The position numbers and the translations under genes are program-made. Shown here piece after piece: positions 60,718-64,000 of a stretch of DNA of 64,000 nucleotides (positions within the stretch are counted from its first letter, which is position 1; every line of letters starts with the position of its first letter). Source of the stretch: Diplonema papillatum (Eukaryota > Euglenozoa > Diplonemea > Diplonemida > Diplonemidae). The DNA lies in assembly GCA_030068145.1 (NCBI GenBank), contig JAPJBO010000698.1:1-64000 (forward strand), read 5' to 3'. The notes below the pieces were generated by a model. That model did not search any database, was not told the DNA's origin, and worked only from the letters and a program-made list of their open reading frames with translations.

Positions 60718-61345
60718 AGACTGGAGGTCCTATGAACAAGCAATGCGAATGGCCTCTATTCGAGCCAACCCCACTTTTCTTGCAACAATTATGAAAGTGT
60801 ATTGTTTTTGGACGAAAAAATAGTGAGGAGAGCTAGCTTATTTTCCCCCTGCCAAAGCAATTCGCCTTCTTCCTAATAGGTACCAGGGAAAGCCTGCTGC
60901 ACGGGAGCCAAGCTTCACGTGTTCGGCCGTACTGCAGAGCCACGGGCCTACGGGTCAAGTGGCTACCAATTTCCCAAGGTGCACCTTGGGGCTTGGCGCT
61001 CGCGCTGAACACAAGCTCGTCGAGACGATCAGCCAGGGCAGCGCGGACGGGGTTGTGGCACTGAGCTGCCTCGGCTCAAGGTTTGCAAACCGTGGTTGAC
61101 CGTCACGTTCCTGGACCAGGAGCGGCCTTTTTCTTCTTTTCTTCTTCTTCCCCCTGCCAAAAAAGCATAGAGGTGGCAGAGTGAGCGGGTGTCGGCCTTC
61201 AGGCCGGTAGGCCCGGGTTCAAACCCTGCCCATGACACTTTTCCGGTCGAAGATTGTTTTCGAGGTTTGTTGGGTTTCGGGGTCTAATGCCCGAAATTTG
61301 CGTATTTCGCGGAGTTTCTCAGTATCTCGCGGTATTCGGGTCACC
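60718..61345 (+). repeat. SINE-like repeat C, copy 2, split by repeat B
   Basis: Left block 60718-60855 and tRNA-like block with body 61160-61345 match 26909-27250; between them sits repeat B. The tRNA-like part (61168-61236) has the same A box TGGCAGAGTGAGCGG; its B box is GGTTCAAACCC. Confidence 0.75.
60858..61150. repeat. repeat B (SINE-like), copy 3, with flanking duplication
   Basis: Inserted in repeat C; TTCCCCCTGCCAAA occurs on both sides (about 60844-60857 and 61148-61161), a 14-bp target-site duplication. Its right end is a pyrimidine tract (TTTTTCTTCTTTTCTTCTTC), i.e. a (GAA)-like tail on the minus strand, so the element is probably a minus-strand retroposon. Confidence 0.8.
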
Positions 61346-61349
61346 CCGG

Positions 61350-62100
61350 GAACGGAGTCGGGGGGGGGGGTGTCCTAAGGTGTGGCCAATCCGGTGCCCC
61401 TGCTCAAAAAAAAAGCGAAATTCAAAAAAAAAGCATAAAAAATCATAAAAAACATAAAAAAGTGCTGGGGAGTTTACGCTGACTTATGAACTCAGGCAGA
61501 CCGAGGAGGGTTGACGGAGACCCCTGTGAATGCGCCTGGATCTAGGCCTAGGAGCTGGGGGTTGGCCGGACGCTCTGGTAGAATCTCCTTTGTGGGACCC
61601 CATCTGGTTGTTCTGGACTCTTGGCAACGGTTTCACGAGGTTAGGAGAGCTGTGGTGTCCGTTGCAGCTGCTTCTGAGGAAGGGTTCGGAACTGGGGGAT
61701 CTTCTGCAACACGAGCTCAGCAGGAGCTGATAGGATGCATGGCCGCCTGAACGGCGTCTAGATTTCTTCTCTGCCCGCGCATGGCTCGTGTTTTCCTCCT
61801 GTCCTTCTTGGCCTCAGGCCGCAACCGTTGTCGACTACGCGGCTTCGTGCTGTCGGTGTTGCTTTTTGACTTGCATTTTGTCGACGGCTTCCTCACATCC
61901 GATTTCCGCTGAGTAAAAACCCTGTTAGAAACCCAGCCAAATCAAAAAAAAGCAAAGAAAAGCAAAAGAAGATCATAACTTATTATATATGATTCACAAG
62001 AAAGCATAAAAAAGCATAAAAAATGGTGTGATCCGCCCTCCAGTTTTCCGTAGTTCTTCCGTACTTCTTCCGTAGTCTTGCCGTACTAAGGGGTGTCCAA
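61350..62100. other. no gene seen; AAAAAAGCATAAAAAA repeats
   Basis: 61403-61462 and 61945-62020 are A-rich with AGCATAAAAAA units; 61360-61385 (TCCTAAGGTGTGGCC) resembles 63948-63960 at the right edge. A GC-richer stretch 61510-61750 is open in two frames but has no recognisable domain. Confidence 0.4.
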
Positions 62101-62223
62101 AAATTATTTTTACAGTGAAAGTTCGCTTTTACCCAACTACGTGCGCAGGGCTGTCAGTTTGGTCTCTGCATGCCTGGAGCATCAAAAATCTGCCTCTTCT
62201 GCAACCAAAAAAGAGTGTGCTTA

Positions 62224-62412
62224 CTTCGAAGGAGGCTAGAGGGGGAGAAACAATGCAACTACAAAATGGGTCTTTTTTGTTGAACGCTTACGCCCGCCAC
62301 TAAACCCAGATTCACCTGTGTTTCGTGTGGGCTACAGCACATTTACCTCCTTTGATCTTTTGCAGCTGGCAGTCTCCTCAAGTATTTCCGACAAAGCAGG
62401 TGCTTATACAAA
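62224..62412. repeat. dispersed repeat G, copy 2
   Basis: About 88% similar to 53895-54125. Preceded at 62103 by TTTTTACAGTGAAAGTTCGC, a partial copy of the dispersed motif. Confidence 0.85.
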
Positions 62413-62537
62413 AAAACCGAGGCAGAAAATCGACCGCTAGATTCTACTGGTTGTGTCACAGAATATCTGTATTTGCATCATGTCATGTTTGACGTCTTCG
62501 TTTAGGGTAGTCGCTGTTGTCGCTGTCTCCACCGCTC

Positions 62538-62834
62538 TCAAAGTGTCCGTCTTTTGCGGGAGACCAAGTCCTTCTTGTTCAACTTCTGTGACGCGGTGAA
62601 GCGACGAGCGGTAGCTTGCTCCATGGGGAGCTCCTTCGGCCAGTTGGTGTCATAATCGAACCGCAATTCCACGTTCTGGCGGTACGCCTCCCGCCGTTGC
62701 TTTCTCCTGCGAGCTTTACCGGCTATCTTCTCTTTCTTGGCGAGGTAGTCCAACTTCAAGCGCCCCAGGCGTACTTTGCGATCGTTGCTTTCGATGATTG
62801 CTGACGCCACCGTATTTTCAAGGCATCTTTGCAC
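62538..62834 (-). other. possible basic coiled-coil coding segment
   Basis: Frame of 98 codons without ATG start, rich in Lys/Arg (AGKARRRKQRREAYRQ) with heptad-like helices. The composition looks protein-like, so it may be the last exon of a minus-strand gene whose other exons I could not define. The frames at 62818-63402 and 63393-63800 follow in the same direction, but nothing links them. Confidence 0.3.
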
Positions 62835-63800
62835 CCGAAGTGGCGGCGTACCGTAGACGCGGAGGTGCCGCGGTGCACAACTTGGCGCGACAGCAAATGT
62901 CGAATCCGCCGGTTTCCTGATCCGCTATTTCTCGCTTGAGCTTTCCGACCGTGCCGGGTCTTCCTGAGTGCAAAACCTTTGTACTTCCAAGATGAACCCG
63001 CAGGCTGCGTGGTGCAGCAGGCCTTTCACTTGTGTTGCAGTCGGAAAGTGGGGTGATCGCCCGAGACGAAGTGCCTTTGCTCCATAGTACTTTCAAATTC
63101 CGTGACGTACAACACCGTCGGGAAGGTTGGCGTTCACTTGTGTCACTGCTTCGGGATCGGGATACGGTTGTCTTCCACGACAGCGTCTCAGGTGTGACCC
63201 GACATTCCTGAGGAACACCCAGCACAGTTTCCCTACGTCGCACCATTCTCGCAATGTCTGCTTTCATTGCAACGATGGACAAACTTGAGGACAGCGATTT
63301 CACGATGCCAACCGTGAATGTGAAGTTTGTGTGATTACCATCAGCAAACCCCCACAGAGCTCTGAAGAAAGGGTACACAACAAGAGCGAAGCCTAGACCC
63401 AACCTGCGATCTGTAAGCGGTGCAGGACGTTCGTCTTTGCAGATGACTGCGATACCATCTTAGGGAACTTACCGAAGAACACGAGTAGCAACTCAAGTAC
63501 CGACTTTCCCGAGTTTCCAACATGGGCTCTCATGCAGAACGCAGCAGCCCATGCAGGGCCAAACCTGCCTAGTGTGGCGCACTGCCACAAGAACCCCTTG
63601 ACCTCTTGAATGCTGTATTCGGCGGCAAGCCATTCCTGAAACTCTGGACCGACTGACGTAATTTGCGGCCTAGCATACAGCCTTTGTCTCCTTCTCAAAG
63701 TGAAGCGACGAGATCGCTCTTGTGGCAACCCGGTGCATGCGGTGGACAACTTCAAAGCCCCGCGTGCACGCGAATCCACCCATCGACATACACGACACAA
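62835..63800 (-). other. open frames of unknown status
   Basis: Two minus-strand frames without ATG starts: one about 195 codons and one about 135 codons (contains EFQEWLAAEYSIQEVKGFLWQCA and SVLELLLVFFGKFPKM, plausible helices). Could be exons, a decayed transposon, or chance. No domain recognised. Confidence 0.25.
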
Positions 63801-63804
63801 AAAC

Positions 63805-63960
63805 GGTCTTGCTCAGGCGATGCTAAGTTCTGGTGAAACAAAGTTCGGGCGATGCTAAGTTTTGGCGAAGCAAAGTTCGGGTTCTGGTAGCAAGTTGGCC
63901 TGTGATGGCAAGTTCTCCCGCCAGTAGGGGGACCCCCCCGGACCCCCTAAGGTGTGACCC
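63805..63960 (-). repeat. inverted relative of the CCGAACTTTGC array and its flank
   Basis: Minus-strand ACCAGAACTTAGCATCGCC, CCCGAACTTTGCTTCGCC, then CTGGCGGGAGAACTTGCC and GGGGGGGTCC correspond to 27245-27400 (CTCCTCCCGGGTACTGGCGC...AACTTGCCAC...CCGAACTTTGCTTC). The window ends in an A-rich AAAAAGCG stretch similar to 61403-61420. Confidence 0.7.
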
Positions 63961-64000
63961 ATGAAAAAGCGAAAATAAAAAAAAAAAAAGCGAATTTTCC

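Overview
This window is nuclear DNA of a repeat-rich eukaryote, most likely a unicellular alga or other protist. The evidence is the lack of operons, a very low density of host genes, poly(A)-tailed LINE copies, hAT-type and other terminal-inverted-repeat (TIR) transposons with target-site duplications, minisatellites, a roughly 275 bp (GT)n tract, a degenerate CCCTAA-like array, and one gene whose exon seems to start at a classical 3' splice site. I cannot name the lineage. The few coding islands are GC-rich, while the DNA between them is a mosaic of nested and mutually inserted repeats.

Layout. 0.3-12.4 kb: a cluster of one family of non-LTR retrotransposons whose protein ends in a CCHC finger plus restriction-like endonuclease (RLE). 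There are two near full-length copies (340-4230; about 8233-12402) and one 5'-truncated copy joined directly to the poly(A) tail of the first. Their N-termini carry two tandem 2A-like (ribosome-skipping) motifs, and their reverse transcriptases have a proline/alanine-rich insert between motifs B and C. A 1 kb TIR element with a tyrosine-recombinase-like ORF, and a foldback nested in it, lie between the copies (5687-6683). 12.4-22 kb: TIR elements back to back, including one with 20-bp subterminal repeats around a telomere-like array, two copies of an element with GTTTCC-repeat ends, and two further families. Many of their ends abut G/C homopolymers. A LINE RT fragment lies between them. 22.1-23.1 kb: a 54-bp tandem array with two divergent arms; each unit contains a tRNA T-arm-like hairpin. 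23.1-26 kb: an uncharacterised ORF and, beside it, a 1653-bp hAT transposon with a perfect 8-bp duplication. 26-33 kb: SINE-like repeats, MITEs and duplications. 33.5-38.6 kb: two likely host genes of unknown function on the minus strand. 38.6-49 kb: mostly unannotatable DNA with one 0.9 kb TIR element and simple repeats. 49.3-51.9 kb: a foldback relative, a SINE-like repeat and a 5'-truncated LINE with an unusual Cys/His-rich C-terminus. 52-58.7 kb: short duplications, then two hAT-like non-autonomous elements in tandem, each boundary marked by TTTAGGCA. 59-60.1 kb: the last exon of an SLC6/NSS-type transporter gene. 60.7-64 kb: second copies of repeats seen earlier in the window.

Functionally, almost everything is mobile DNA. 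Host-like genes are the SLC6-type exon, the 735-residue unknown protein and a 108-residue basic protein. Coordinates of repeat boundaries were read by eye and may be off by a few bases.
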